NCBI GenBank assembly: GCA_017555205.1
Contig: JAFZGW010000002.1
Location: 79,714 to 143,713 of the forward strand
Source of the DNA: Akkermansia sp.
GTDB lineage: Bacteria; Verrucomicrobiota; Verrucomicrobiia; Verrucomicrobiales; Akkermansiaceae
Direction: 5' to 3'
Length of the DNA stretch: 64,000 nucleotides
The notes below the pieces were generated by a model, which was not told the DNA's origin, searched no databases, and was given only the letters and a program-made list of their open reading frames with translations. Position numbers and translations under genes: made by a program. Each line of letters opens with the position of its first letter. Position 1 is the stretch's first letter. Below are positions 15,660 through 24,858 of the stretch, one piece after another.

Positions 15660-18404
15660 ATGGAGACTCTCTACATACTCGATGGCATGGCGCTGATGTA
15701 TCGCGCCTTCTACGCATTCATCAACGCCCCCATGCGCACATCAGCCGGGCTGAATACCTCGGCCATGTTCGGTTTTACGAACACGGTGCTCTCGCTCATC
15801 GAAAAGGAGTCACCAACCCACATCGTTGCCTGCCTCGACCCCTCGGGACCGACTTTCCGGCACGAGCAGTTCCCGGAATACAAGGCTAATCGGCAAGCCA
15901 TGCCGCAAGAACTGCGAGATTCCATACCGTGGATTATTAGTATATTGGAGGCCATGCGCATACCCGTTGTACGAGTGCCGGGATTCGAGGCAGATGACCT
16001 CATCGGCACCTTCACGCGACTGGCAGAAGAGCGCGGCAACATGCACGCCTACATGGTATCTCTCGACAAGGATTTGGGGCAGCTGCTCTCCCCCACATGC
16101 TCCTTCCACAAACCGGGTAAGAAAGGTGCAGATTTCGAAGTGATAGACCAAGCCTCATTCTTGGCAGAATGGGGCATACAAGAACCTCGACAAATCATTG
16201 ATATACTGGCACTCATGGGCGACGCCAGCGACAACATACCGGGTGTTCCCGGCGTAGGTGCCGTAACGGCTCGCAAACTGGTAGCCCAGTTCGGAAGTGT
16301 GCAAAATATGCTCGAGCACACAGCGGATATCAAGGGCAAGATGCGTGAAAAGATTGAAACCAATGCCGAAAACGCGCGCCTATCGTACGACCTAGCCACC
16401 ATACGTCGCGATGCCCCGCTGCCAATTTCCATAACCGACTGCGCCCGTGTGGGCTACGACATCCCGGCACTGCGTGCTATTTTTGCGCAGCTGGAGTTTC
16501 GCGGGCTGGATAAACGCTTGGGGGTAGCCGCCCCCGAAGGGGATTTATTCGCCGCAGCCGCCCCGGCTGCTAAAGAGTCCGACGGAATTCAGCAGCTTGA
16601 GCTCTTCGCGGCGGCTCCCGAACTTTCGGACATCCAATCATACCCACACAGTTACAAGCTCGTGCGCACCGCAGATGAACAGGCAGCACTGGCTGCCGAA
16701 CTTGCAGCAGCACCGCGCTGGGCTTTCGATACCGAAACCACCGGGCTCGACCCACTGCAAGCTCGCATGCTTGGCATGTCGTTCTGCCTGCACCCCGGCG
16801 AAGCCTACTATGTGCCGGTGGATGATGGGCGCTGCCCGTCGGTATTCCACGCAGCCTTTGCCGGCAGTGCAGAAAAAGTGGGACTGAATTTGAAGTTCGA
16901 CTTGCAGGTGCTGCGCACAGCCGGCGCAAAGGTCAGCGGTCCCTTCTTCGATGCCATGCTTGCCCATGCAGCCTTATACCCCGAACTGCGCCACAACATG
17001 GACGACATGGCGGAGGCACTGCTCAACTACCGCACTGTGCGCCTCAGCGATATTGCCGGCAAGGATTTTGACACCGCAGCAGTACCGATTGAACAAATGG
17101 CCGATTACGCAGCAGAGGATGCGGACGTCACCCTGCGCCTAGCTGATGTACTGGCTCCGGAGCTGGAGAATACCGGGCAAATATCGCTGATGCGCGATAT
17201 TGAATTCCCGCTGATTCCCGTTCTGGCAGACATTGAGCAAGAAGGCATGAGAGTAGAGACAGAACAACTGGCCAAAGCCTCAGCCGAACTGGGCGAGCAG
17301 ATTTCTACCATCTCCGCTCGTATTGACGAAGTTGTAGGTCGCCCCATCAACCTGAACTCGCCTCGACAGCTCGGCGATTTGCTCTTCGGCGAACTTAAAC
17401 TGCTTGAGAAACCCAAGAAAACCAAAACAGGCCAATACGTCACCGATGAAGAAACCCTGCGCAAACTGGCACCAACCTGCCCGCTGGTGAGCGATATTCT
17501 TGAGTACCGAGAACTCAGCAAACTGAAGGGAACCTATCTGGATGCCCTTCCCCGCTACATATCCCCTGCCGATGGCCGCATCCATGCCTCCCTGCAACAA
17601 ATGGTGACGGCAACCGGGCGCTTGGCCTGCCAAAATCCCAACCTGCAAAACATTCCCGTGCGCTCCGATGCGGGTAAACTCATTCGCCGAGCCTTTGTTG
17701 CCCGAAACGAGGAATTCACCATATTATCCGCCGACTACTCACAGGTCGAGCTGCGGCTCATGGCAGCCCTCTCGGCAGACCCGGCCATGATTGCCGCCTT
17801 CACCGAAGGTCGCGATATTCATGCCGAAACAGCAGCTCGCATATACGGTGTTGCTCGTGAGGATGTTACCCCCGCTATGCGACGAGCTGCCAAGACAGTA
17901 AACTTCGGCATCATTTACGGCATATCAGCCTTCGGCCTGTCGCAGCGCCTCGATTGCCCGAGAGCAGAGGCCGCAGCACTCATCGAGAGTTACTTCACCC
18001 AGTTCCCGGGAGTAAAATCCTGCATGGATAAGCTGATAGAGACAGCTCGCGAACGCGGCTACGCCGAAACCCTCTGCGGCCGCCGTCGGAACCTGCCGGA
18101 CCTGAATGCCGCAAACTTTAACCTGCGCGCAGCCGCCGAGCGAAATGCTATCAATACCCCCATTCAGGGCAGTGCCGCCGATATGATAAAAATCGCCATG
18201 GTGCGTGTACAGGAGCTACTGCAAGGAAAACGCACCCGCCTTATCATGCAGATTCACGACGAACTGCTCTTCGACCTTCACCGCGATGAAATCGAGCTCA
18301 TTCCCCAAATCGTCGCCACCATGCAGTCAGCCCTCCCCCTGCCCCATGGCGTCCCCCTCGAGGTAGAGGCAAACCATGCCGGCAATTGGCTGGAAGCACA
18401 TTAA
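15660..18404 (+). CDS. polA: DNA polymerase I
   Basis: 914 residues, usual length. The 5' nuclease domain spans about 1-290 (FEADDLIGT near 109, DNIPGVPGVG near 191). The 3'-5' exonuclease domain spans about 325-510 with FDTETTGLD (356-364) and YAAEDADVT, so proofreading residues are intact, unlike in several lineages. The polymerase domain spans about 530-914 with DYSQVELRLMAALSAD, KTVNFGIIYG and QIHDELLFD. It fills gaps and removes RNA primers during replication and repair. Its promoter puts the start codon within two bases of the transcription start. ispF follows 51 bases after the stop, with its own promoter. Firm assignment. Confidence 0.98.
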   Translation: METLYILDGMALMYRAFYAFINAPMRTSAGLNTSAMFGFTNTVLSLIEKESPTHIVACLDPSGPTFRHEQFPEYKANRQAMPQELRDSIPWIISILEAMRIPVVRVPGFEADDLIGTFTRLAEERGNMHAYMVSLDKDLGQLLSPTCSFHKPGKKGADFEVIDQASFLAEWGIQEPRQIIDILALMGDASDNIPGVPGVGAVTARKLVAQFGSVQNMLEHTADIKGKMREKIETNAENARLSYDLATIRRDAPLPISITDCARVGYDIPALRAIFAQLEFRGLDKRLGVAAPEGDLFAAAAPAAKESDGIQQLELFAAAPELSDIQSYPHSYKLVRTADEQAALAAELAAAPRWAFDTETTGLDPLQARMLGMSFCLHPGEAYYVPVDDGRCPSVFHAAFAGSAEKVGLNLKFDLQVLRTAGAKVSGPFFDAMLAHAALYPELRHNMDDMAEALLNYRTVRLSDIAGKDFDTAAVPIEQMADYAAEDADVTLRLADVLAPELENTGQISLMRDIEFPLIPVLADIEQEGMRVETEQLAKASAELGEQISTISARIDEVVGRPINLNSPRQLGDLLFGELKLLEKPKKTKTGQYVTDEETLRKLAPTCPLVSDILEYRELSKLKGTYLDALPRYISPADGRIHASLQQMVTATGRLACQNPNLQNIPVRSDAGKLIRRAFVARNEEFTILSADYSQVELRLMAALSADPAMIAAFTEGRDIHAETAARIYGVAREDVTPAMRRAAKTVNFGIIYGISAFGLSQRLDCPRAEAAALIESYFTQFPGVKSCMDKLIETARERGYAETLCGRRRNLPDLNAANFNLRAAAERNAINTPIQGSAADMIKIAMVRVQELLQGKRTRLIMQIHDELLFDLHRDEIELIPQIVATMQSALPLPHGVPLEVEANHAGNWLEAH

Positions 18405-18429
18405 AACAGGATTACTTTTATATTATAAT
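18401..18429 (+). promoter_or_regulatory. Promoter of ispF-pncC
   Basis: TTAAAA, 17 bases, TATAAT, overlapping the polA stop codon. The ATG at 18456 is 26 bases downstream, giving a leader of about 20 bases with no Shine-Dalgarno, one of the few ordinary leaders here. Confidence 0.7.
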
Positions 18430-18455
18430 TATCAACCCGAATTAAATTCAACAAA

Positions 18456-18941
18456 ATGATAACTTTAGTCGGCATTGGATATGATATTCACCGCTTTTCA
18501 GAAGAGCCACGCGCCCTGTGGCTCGGCGGTGTGAAAGTACACGAAACGAAAGGGCTCGCCGGCCACAGCGATGCCGATGTGCTTTGCCACGCCCTGGCAG
18601 ATGCTATACTCGGAGCCATCGGCGAACCGGATATCGGCTACTGGTTTCCGCCGGGTGATGCCGGTTGCCTGAATATATGCTCGCTTCGTATCGTTGAAAA
18701 AGCGGTTGAACTCCTGCGCGCCCAGGGTGGTCGTGTCGTAAATGCCGACTGCGCCCTAATTGCAGAGGCGCCGAAAATCATGCCGTTCGTGGCCCAAATG
18801 AAAGAAACGCTTGCACCGATACTCGGCGTAGCCCCCCGCCGCGTGGGAGTAAAAGCCACAACCAACGAAAAGCTTGGAGCTCTCGGTCGACGTGAAGGTA
18901 TGGCCGCCTTCGCAACCGTTGCCGTACAACTGCCGGAGTAA
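18456..18941 (+). CDS. ispF: 2-C-methyl-D-erythritol 2,4-cyclodiphosphate synthase
   Basis: 161 residues, typical length. It forms the cyclic diphosphate of the MEP isoprenoid pathway in a Zn-dependent trimer. The metal ligands GYDIHRF (D9, H11 region) and GHSDADVLCHALADA are present, as are DIGYWFPPGD and the C-terminal KATTNEKLGALGRREG signature. pncC begins 5 bases downstream, so the two share a transcript. Firm. Confidence 0.97.
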   Translation: MITLVGIGYDIHRFSEEPRALWLGGVKVHETKGLAGHSDADVLCHALADAILGAIGEPDIGYWFPPGDAGCLNICSLRIVEKAVELLRAQGGRVVNADCALIAEAPKIMPFVAQMKETLAPILGVAPRRVGVKATTNEKLGALGRREGMAAFATVAVQLPE

Positions 18942-18946
18942 TCGTT

Positions 18947-19441
18947 ATGGACAGCAATCTCGAACTAGCCGCATTTGCCGCCGTAAAAAATCTTCAGGCA
19001 GCCGGACTTACTGTAGCCACGGCCGAAAGTTGCACGGGCGGGCTCATTGCCGCTGCCATCACCGGAGTACCGGGTGCATCCTCCATTTTTAAATACGGTT
19101 GGGTTACCTACTGCAACGAAGCAAAAATCAGTGAACTGAATGTGCTGCCGGCTCTCATCGACGAACACGGCGTGGTGAGCGAACCCGTGGTAGCCGCCAT
19201 GGCTGCCGGTGCCATGCGCCGAGCCGGCGCGGAGTTGGCAGTCGCCGTCTCGGGCAATGCCGGACCGACCGCAGCCGAAGGTGAACCGCCGGTCGGTACC
19301 GTCTGCCTAGCCGTTGCCCGCCGTGGAGCAGCACGCCCGGTTCACACCGAAACCGTATTCCTGCCCGGCATGCCCCGAAACGCCCTGCGCACCTACATCG
19401 CAACAAAGGTGCTCACGTTGCTGGCCGGCGCCACTCAGTAA
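18947..19441 (+). CDS. pncC: Nicotinamide-nucleotide amidase (CinA C-terminal type)
   Basis: 164 residues matching the stand-alone CinA C-terminal domain: TAESCTGGLIAAAIT near 25-39, ITGVPGASSIFKYGWVTY and GNAGPTAAEGEPPVGTV. These enzymes hydrolyse NMN to NaMN and ammonia, recycling NMN released by NAD-dependent DNA ligase. Neighbour polA fits that theme. It is 5 bases after ispF and probably co-transcribed. The annotation as NMN deamidase rests on family knowledge. Confidence 0.93.
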   Translation: MDSNLELAAFAAVKNLQAAGLTVATAESCTGGLIAAAITGVPGASSIFKYGWVTYCNEAKISELNVLPALIDEHGVVSEPVVAAMAAGAMRRAGAELAVAVSGNAGPTAAEGEPPVGTVCLAVARRGAARPVHTETVFLPGMPRNALRTYIATKVLTLLAGATQ

Positions 19442-19485
19442 ATACTAACCGGCAAATTCCCTCCTCCAAAAGAGGATTTAAAACA

Positions 19486-20433
19486 TCAGCGAGGTAAAAG
19501 CCGGGCAAGGTCACCTCTATGCCCGGGCAGCGCTCGCAGTGTCTCTAGCAGCCACTGGCCGAAAATCAAACCGCAGCGCTTGCACTCATCTACAAAAGTA
19601 TACAAAATCGCGGAGAGCTCCCCTTCCCCGGGAGCAGCAATGAACAGCGGTTCCCGCTGTACCGGTGGCTGCTCCGTTATCTCAGCACCACCGGGCAAAA
19701 TGACGGAGAGTTCCTCCATCCAACAATAATACACCTGCCCGGTAACAGTTGAGCGAGTGGCTCGCATGTGCCCAATGGGACGCTTGTCGCGGATATCACT
19801 CGTGGGTGCCAAATATACCTGCAATTCACCGACCTCTGCCAACTGTTGCCGGAACAAACGGTATAGCGGCTCAAGTGCTTGCGCCACACTGTGCAACCAA
19901 CTGCTCAACATCACTTCGTCCACACCGACCAAGCCGTGATCCGAAAAATACTTTAACTGACGATACAGCGGCAGGCACTCCTCAAACTTATTGCACACCG
20001 CGTGCACAAGTAAGCTATCGCCAACGGCTGAATTGCCCAATATGCCGGCCGGTAATCGGCATGCAACATAGTAGGAATTTTCACCGCCTTCGCGGCGCAA
20101 AAATCGAGGATGCTGGTAACGGGTCAGCACAAAATGCGCCCCGTCAAACTCAAGCCGTTCGCTCACATCTTCGCTTTCATCCGTGGGTAGCTCATCGTAC
20201 TCCAACATCTTTTTCTGCACCTCTGTCGGTACTAACTTACAGGCTCGGCGAATTCCGCTGATAAGTTTCAAACCATTGTCCAAGCGACAGGGTGAGTCGC
20301 TCAACTTCCCTTGTCGCCCCTGCTTAACAGTGCGCGCACGACGGCTCATTTTCGCCGTCGCTGCCGCTTGCTGCGCCTCCTCGCGGGCCTCTTGCAGCGC
20401 CGCTACTTCACTTTCGGTGAACGGAAGCGTCAT
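19486..20433 (-). CDS. IS66-transposase-derived protein, catalytic core lost
   Basis: 315 residues from MTLPFTESEVAALQEA. The layout follows IS66 TnpC: an N-terminal coiled coil, a middle part matching SERLEFDGAHFVLTRYQHPRF and LPLYRQLKYFSDHGLVGVDE...LSSWLHSVAQAL, and the usual end (LRALPGHRGDLARLLPR). But the segment that should hold the first catalytic Asp reads YLAPTSDIRDKRPIGHM, and most of the DDE core between there and the tail is missing; full-length IS66 transposases are about 500 residues. There are no tnpA/tnpB neighbours and no terminal repeats. The frame is still open and has its own TTGACA-17-TAGGGT promoter. Either a decaying remnant or a domesticated DNA-binding protein. The start was chosen to fit the IS66 N-terminus. 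Confidence 0.7.
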   Translation of the reverse strand: MTLPFTESEVAALQEAREEAQQAAATAKMSRRARTVKQGRQGKLSDSPCRLDNGLKLISGIRRACKLVPTEVQKKMLEYDELPTDESEDVSERLEFDGAHFVLTRYQHPRFLRREGGENSYYVACRLPAGILGNSAVGDSLLVHAVCNKFEECLPLYRQLKYFSDHGLVGVDEVMLSSWLHSVAQALEPLYRLFRQQLAEVGELQVYLAPTSDIRDKRPIGHMRATRSTVTGQVYYCWMEELSVILPGGAEITEQPPVQREPLFIAAPGEGELSAILYTFVDECKRCGLIFGQWLLETLRALPGHRGDLARLLPR

Positions 20434-20464
20434 CTGCACCTGTTCGCTATCTTGCACGGAACAT

Positions 20465-20493
20465 ACCCTACTACCAATTCTCGCTTTTGTCAA
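20465..20493 (-). promoter_or_regulatory. Promoter of the IS66-derived gene
   Basis: Minus strand TTGACA, 17 bases, TAGGGT; start near 20456, leader of about 23 bases. Confidence 0.6.
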
Positions 20494-21196
20494 GCTTGAA
20501 CCAACTCGCACGTCCCCACACCCCTTTACCGCCGCCAAAATCTCCCTTTTTAGACGTTTGGTAAAGTCGCTTTTATCTTTTTAGTGCTATTTTTGGCCTA
20601 TTTAAGGCTATTTTTGGTAATTTTTCACACTTTCCCCCGGTCAATTCTTGAAAACATGAGCAGGCTTTTCGCAGTATTTATCCCAAAATTATAGCAATTT
20701 CCGCTTTGTATAACCCACTTTACTATAGGGATTTCAGCAATTTTTCAGGACATCCGAAGCATCACAAGCCCTATTTTTCTCCTCATTTTCCGCCTCCAAG
20801 TCATAAATTACTTTTATCATCATGCTCCCGACAAAAATTCACACTTTTACAGTAGGCTAAGACAAGCTTAGGCTCTTTTTTAAAAATTTACAGGCTTCAT
20901 TTCCCGGCAAATGAAACGAGTTTCCTTGTTTCTTTGGCTCTATTTTTGAATGATGAGCAAGACAAAATCGACGAGGCGAGAACAAAAAACAACATTTTCC
21001 CTTCCGGTGATTCTATAATTTTTCTAATCATCTCCCGATTTCTACAAGCCATTTTCCCACCTCTTCCCTGCCCCGGCTAGAGTTTTCTTGTTTTTTCGGT
21101 GCAAAATTCCGCTTTTTTTTTATAAAAAACATTCCTGCGAGAATGGCGCATAGGCGACCAGATGTACAAACAAAACCAAAAACGCGCACAGTATTC

Positions 21197-21213
21197 CTAC
21201 TGTAATACAGTAG
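21197..21213. promoter_or_regulatory. Perfect 17-bp palindrome, possible operator
   Basis: CTACTGTA-A-TACAGTAG, 8-bp arms around one central base, followed directly by TATAAAATGCGC. This is the shape of a dimeric repressor site. No gene starts right after it, so its target is unknown. Confidence 0.45.
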
Positions 21214-21259
21214 TATAAAATGCGCTTTTCACTCCCTTTTCGCAGCAAAATAAGCTCAT

Positions 21260-21280
21260 CTTATTCCTATCTAGAATAAG
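21260..21280. promoter_or_regulatory. Inverted repeat, possible operator or hairpin
   Basis: CTTATTC and GAATAAG arms with a 7-base centre (CTATCTA), 47 bases after the first palindrome. Function unknown. Confidence 0.35.
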
Positions 21281-21536
21281 GAATTAATTTTTCCCACTTC
21301 CATCACTTCAGCGCTCCTCTCAGTACAGCATCATCGCGGGAGGATTCGGCCTGCCCCTGCTCACTCATCATTTCAGTTCCATCATATATTATATGATATT
21401 TTACTCTTATTTTCACACTTTTTATATTATATATTTACATTGTTTTATTTTTCGCTTTCATCAAATTTGCGTTATATTATTATAATATCTTTTCCTCATT
21501 CATACTAGCAGTAGAAACAGTTTTTTCTTTTCCTGA

Positions 21537-21565
21537 TTGAAATATGCGAGACGTCCTGATATAAT
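21537..21565 (+). promoter_or_regulatory. Promoter of recQ
   Basis: TTGAAA, 17 bases, TATAAT, with the ATG 8 bases after the -10 box. Confidence 0.85.
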
Positions 21566-21573
21566 ACGCGCGC

Positions 21574-23721
21574 ATGGTACAACAGATAGCAGATGTGCAC
21601 GAGGTACTGCGCTCGGTGTTCGGCTTCGAGGAGCTGCGCACCGGGCAGGATTCTATCGTGACCGCCATCATGGCCGGGAACGACGCTTTAGCCATCATGC
21701 CCACCGGTGGCGGCAAATCCCTATGCTACCAGCTACCGGCACTCTGCCGCTCCGGCCTGACCGTGGTAGTCAGTCCGCTCATTGCCCTCATGAAAGACCA
21801 GGTGGATGCCTTGCAGGCGCGCGGTGTACAGGCTGCGGCTGTCAACTCATCCCTAGGGGCCGAGGAATACCGGCAAGTAATGTATGCCCTGCGCAGCGGC
21901 GAGCTCCGCATCATATACGTTGCCCCTGAGCGATTCGGGCAAGAAGGATTCATGAACCTGCTTAAAAGTTTGCAGGTAAGCCTATTGGCAATAGATGAAG
22001 CCCACTGCCTAAGCCAGTGGGGACACGATTTCCGCCCCGACTATCTGCGACTGGGGCGTGTTCGGCAGGAATTAGGTTGCCCGCAAACCGTAGCACTGAC
22101 CGCAACGGCTACAGAAGCCGTACGGCAGGATATTCTCAACACCTTACAGCTCAACAACCCGTCTGTCATCATCAGTGGTTTCGGGCGCGACAACCTCGAC
22201 TTTGCCATCACTCATTGCGAAAACAGGCAAGCAAAGTTCGAGCGCATTCGTCAGGTGATTGCCAAGTGGAAGAAAGGCATTATTTATTGCTCCACGCGCA
22301 AAAACGTCATGACCGTATTCGAGCAGATAAGCGACTGCGGTGCCAACGCCGTAGCCTACCACGCCGGCATGACGGATGACGAGCGAGAGTTCTCCCAAAA
22401 CGCCTTCATTTCCGGAAGGGCAGATGTTGTTGTAGCAACGAATGCCTTTGGCATGGGCATAGACCGCGCCGATGTGCGATTTGTGCTCCATTTTGAAATT
22501 CCGGGCAGCATCGAAGCATATTACCAAGAAGCCGGTCGTGCCGGACGAGATGGTGAGCTTTCCGCCTGTGAACTGCTCTTCAACCATGCCGATTTAAAAA
22601 CGCAGGAATTCTTTTTTGAAGGCAGTAATCCCTCCGTCCAAACCATACGCAGCGTGTACAACTTGCTGCGCTCCCGTTGCAACAGCGAGGGGGAAATTCA
22701 AATGACCGTGGACAACATGAGCGAGGAGCTCGGCAAAGATGTGAACCCTATGGCTGTGGGGACTTCCTTGGCTGCACTCATTCATGCAGGAGCCATCGCC
22801 CGCAGCGATGTGCCGGGCAGCAACACCAAGCTCACTCGACTTACCAACCCCGCTACCCCCTTTGCTGCCCTGCCTATAGATATAAATGCTATCGAGGAAA
22901 AAGCAAGCCGGGATCACAAGAAAATTGAAGCCATTACGCGCTACGCCTATTCCACGGGCTGTCGTCAACGCTGGATTCTCGATTACTTTGGCGAAGCTAC
23001 TGACGGAGACTGCGGACACTGCGACACCTGCAATGCCGATGAACCCGGTGACATAGAAGACATTGACGGAGAAGATTTAGTCATCGTCCGCAAAGCTCTG
23101 GCCGGGGTTGCTCGCGCCAGTCGTCGCCTGCCCGATGGCAGCTGGCAAGGTATATTCGGTCGCGCTAAAGTTACTGATATGCTGCGCGGCTCGCAGCGAG
23201 CCGGCCTCCCCCCGCAACTCACCCGCCTAAGCACCTACGGCCTGCTCTCAAACCTTACCAATGCCAAGCTGCGAGCGCTCTTCCGCGCCCTGCAAGAAAG
23301 TGGCCTCATCTGCACCAGCGGGGGAGAAATGCCCCTTATCACCCTCACTCCCAAGGGTGAAGAAGTCATGAAAGAGAAGACGCCCGCGCGCATGTCACGC
23401 CGAATCTGGAGCACCTCGGCCATCAAACAACTCCGAGTCTCCACCCTCAAGCGCCGCTCCGAAAAAGTGTTCGATGCCATGCAGCTCGGCCGCATGGACA
23501 AGGCGCTCTACGAGCACCTCTCCGAACTGCGCCGCGACCTCGCCGCAGAGTACCGCATGCCCGTCTTCCGCGTGCTCAACACCGAAACCATGCGCGCTAT
23601 GGCTACCGTTAAACCCACCACCATCGAGGCGGCCTCGCGCCTCAAAGGTGTCGGCCCCTGGGCTAAGCAGCACGTCCTGCGCGCTTTCGTGGAGCTGATT
23701 CAGGATTACGAGGAGGCGTGA
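21574..23721 (+). CDS. recQ: ATP-dependent DNA helicase RecQ
   Basis: 715 residues with full RecQ architecture. Superfamily 2 helicase domain with Walker A MPTGGGKS (42-49) and DEAH at 141-144 (IDEAHCLSQWGHDFRPDY); the Arg-rich motif VI region with QEAGRAGRDGE; zinc-binding Cys cluster (GCRQRW, CGHCDTC, near 470-490); winged helix; C-terminal HRDC domain (about 625-710, with PVFRVLNTETMRAMA). It unwinds DNA 3' to 5' in recombination and fork repair. The promoter predicts a leader of 0-2 bases. It converges with a Sel1-like gene with only 5 bases between. Confidence 0.97.
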   Translation: MVQQIADVHEVLRSVFGFEELRTGQDSIVTAIMAGNDALAIMPTGGGKSLCYQLPALCRSGLTVVVSPLIALMKDQVDALQARGVQAAAVNSSLGAEEYRQVMYALRSGELRIIYVAPERFGQEGFMNLLKSLQVSLLAIDEAHCLSQWGHDFRPDYLRLGRVRQELGCPQTVALTATATEAVRQDILNTLQLNNPSVIISGFGRDNLDFAITHCENRQAKFERIRQVIAKWKKGIIYCSTRKNVMTVFEQISDCGANAVAYHAGMTDDEREFSQNAFISGRADVVVATNAFGMGIDRADVRFVLHFEIPGSIEAYYQEAGRAGRDGELSACELLFNHADLKTQEFFFEGSNPSVQTIRSVYNLLRSRCNSEGEIQMTVDNMSEELGKDVNPMAVGTSLAALIHAGAIARSDVPGSNTKLTRLTNPATPFAALPIDINAIEEKASRDHKKIEAITRYAYSTGCRQRWILDYFGEATDGDCGHCDTCNADEPGDIEDIDGEDLVIVRKALAGVARASRRLPDGSWQGIFGRAKVTDMLRGSQRAGLPPQLTRLSTYGLLSNLTNAKLRALFRALQESGLICTSGGEMPLITLTPKGEEVMKEKTPARMSRRIWSTSAIKQLRVSTLKRRSEKVFDAMQLGRMDKALYEHLSELRRDLAAEYRMPVFRVLNTETMRAMATVKPTTIEAASRLKGVGPWAKQHVLRAFVELIQDYEEA

Positions 23722-23726
23722 GTTTT

Positions 23727-24017
23727 TCAAGCACCTGAGCGGAGTTCTGCCTCTAAATGCTCCCGCCAGTTCTTAGCTTCATCCACCCGCCCCTGATCCT
23801 CGAGCATATCGGCCAGCAAGCCCATGGCTTCCCAATCTCCCAGCTCTGCCGCCTCGCGATAATATTCCATCGCCATCGTCGCATCCGGCTCCACCTCCTC
23901 ATTCCCCCAGCGATACGCATCACCCATCACCAACAGGGTGTGGATGTCATCTTCCAGCGCAGAAAGAAAGTCCCGAAAATCGTTCATAGGGATATGAATA
24001 CTGTCTGTTGATTCCAT
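23727..24017 (-). CDS. Small Sel1/TPR-repeat protein
   Basis: 96 residues, acidic, with one clear Sel1-type repeat (ATMAMEYYREAAELGDWEAM followed by LADML). It starts MESTDSIHIPMNDF; an internal Met at residue 12 is possible, but TATACA ends 9 bases before the first ATG, which favours it. Sel1 repeats bind proteins; partner unknown. A second Sel1/TPR-like gene lies at 29.1 kb. Convergent with recQ. Confidence 0.75.
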   Translation of the reverse strand: MESTDSIHIPMNDFRDFLSALEDDIHTLLVMGDAYRWGNEEVEPDATMAMEYYREAAELGDWEAMGLLADMLEDQGRVDEAKNWREHLEAELRSGA

Positions 24018-24136
24018 ATCCTCCAGTGTATACTAACTGGATCTCGCAAGCAAGAAATTAGTTTAATTGCACACTATGATGTGCAACATACAAGGGTCCT
24101 ATACTCTAAAAACTTATTTTTTGATTTTTGATGTAA

Positions 24137-24427
24137 TCATGATGTACCAGAATAAGGCGTGAAATATTTTGACATATTATTTTCTAACTCCTTAATAACG
24201 CTGCCATCAGGTACTTTATTCGATTTCTTTTGATAGATAGAAGCAAGAGCATGCAGTATCGTAGACTTACCTGTACCGTTTGCACCAATAATACAGTTCA
24301 AACCAGGTGTAAACCTCATTGATACATTCCTTAATCCCTTAAGGTTAGAGAATGTTAATGATTTTACAAAAGAATAATACTTCTCATCGTCTGTAAATGG
24401 ATTTTCAGTATTTCTATTTGCATTCAT
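24137..24427 (-). pseudogene. Truncated ABC/RecF-type ATPase (N-terminal fragment)
   Basis: 96 residues with a Walker A motif (GANGTGKST) and the typical preceding strand (FTPGLNCIIG) of SMC/RecF/OLD-type ATPases. The protein stops at residue 96, before any signature or Walker B motif, so it lacks most of a functional ATPase. It sits 4 bases after vsr at the end of the restriction operon. ATPases are common partners of such operons, so this is likely the stump of a lost defence component. Confidence 0.75.
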
Positions 24428-24431
24428 ATCA

Positions 24432-24854
24432 TCACATACCTCGCTTTATAATCTCATCTAAACTAAAACTTATCTCTTCATTTTGCACCAGACTTTTAAT
24501 TTCACAAGTCCACAAAACAGCTACATTCCACCCCATATCTCGAAGCCGACTGTAATTTTTTAAATCTCTCTCCACATTTTCCCTAAACTTCGCACGCCAA
24601 AACTCAACATTCGTTGACGGCATACTTGCATATCTACATCCCGGATGCCTATGCCAAAAACAACCGTTAACGAAGATTACCGTTTTATATCTGGGCAATA
24701 TAATATCTGGTTTTCCTGGTAGGTCCTTATAATGCAACCGAAAACGATACCCTAGGGCATGCAAAACTTTTCTTACAACAATCTCAGGCTTAGTATTCTT
24801 CCCCTTTATCGCCGACATATTGCGTCTACGTTGCTCGGGTGTATGTCTGTCCAT
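24432..24854 (-). CDS. vsr: Very short patch repair endonuclease
   Basis: 140 residues, usual length. Vsr nicks next to T:G mismatches produced by deamination of 5-methylcytosine in the sites of a partner methyltransferase. Family hallmarks are present: DRHTPEQRRRNMSAI at the N-terminus, KPDIILPRYKTVIFVNGCFWH with catalytic Asp, and WHRHPGC with metal/zinc ligands. It lies directly behind the restriction endonuclease (4 bases) and the C5 methyltransferase, the expected context. AT-rich compared with the chromosome, consistent with transfer of the whole operon. Confidence 0.95.
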   Translation of the reverse strand: MDRHTPEQRRRNMSAIKGKNTKPEIVVRKVLHALGYRFRLHYKDLPGKPDIILPRYKTVIFVNGCFWHRHPGCRYASMPSTNVEFWRAKFRENVERDLKNYSRLRDMGWNVAVLWTCEIKSLVQNEEISFSLDEIIKRGM

Positions 24855-24858
24855 CGGA

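Larger units (their letters stand above)
20540..21530. other. AT-rich gene-free region of about 1 kb
   Basis: No credible gene is seen on either strand. The sequence is much richer in A/T than its flanks and has many T- and A-runs and short repeats such as CTATTTTTGG twice (near 20585 and 20610). Two palindromes are listed separately. No cluster of TTATCCACA-type DnaA boxes was found, so an origin is not supported. It may be regulatory, structural or the decayed partner DNA of the IS66 remnant. Confidence 0.6.

Noticed and set aside
20540..21530. Chromosomal replication origin
   Set aside because: The region is AT-rich, but no cluster of DnaA boxes and no dnaA, dnaN or parAB neighbours are seen.
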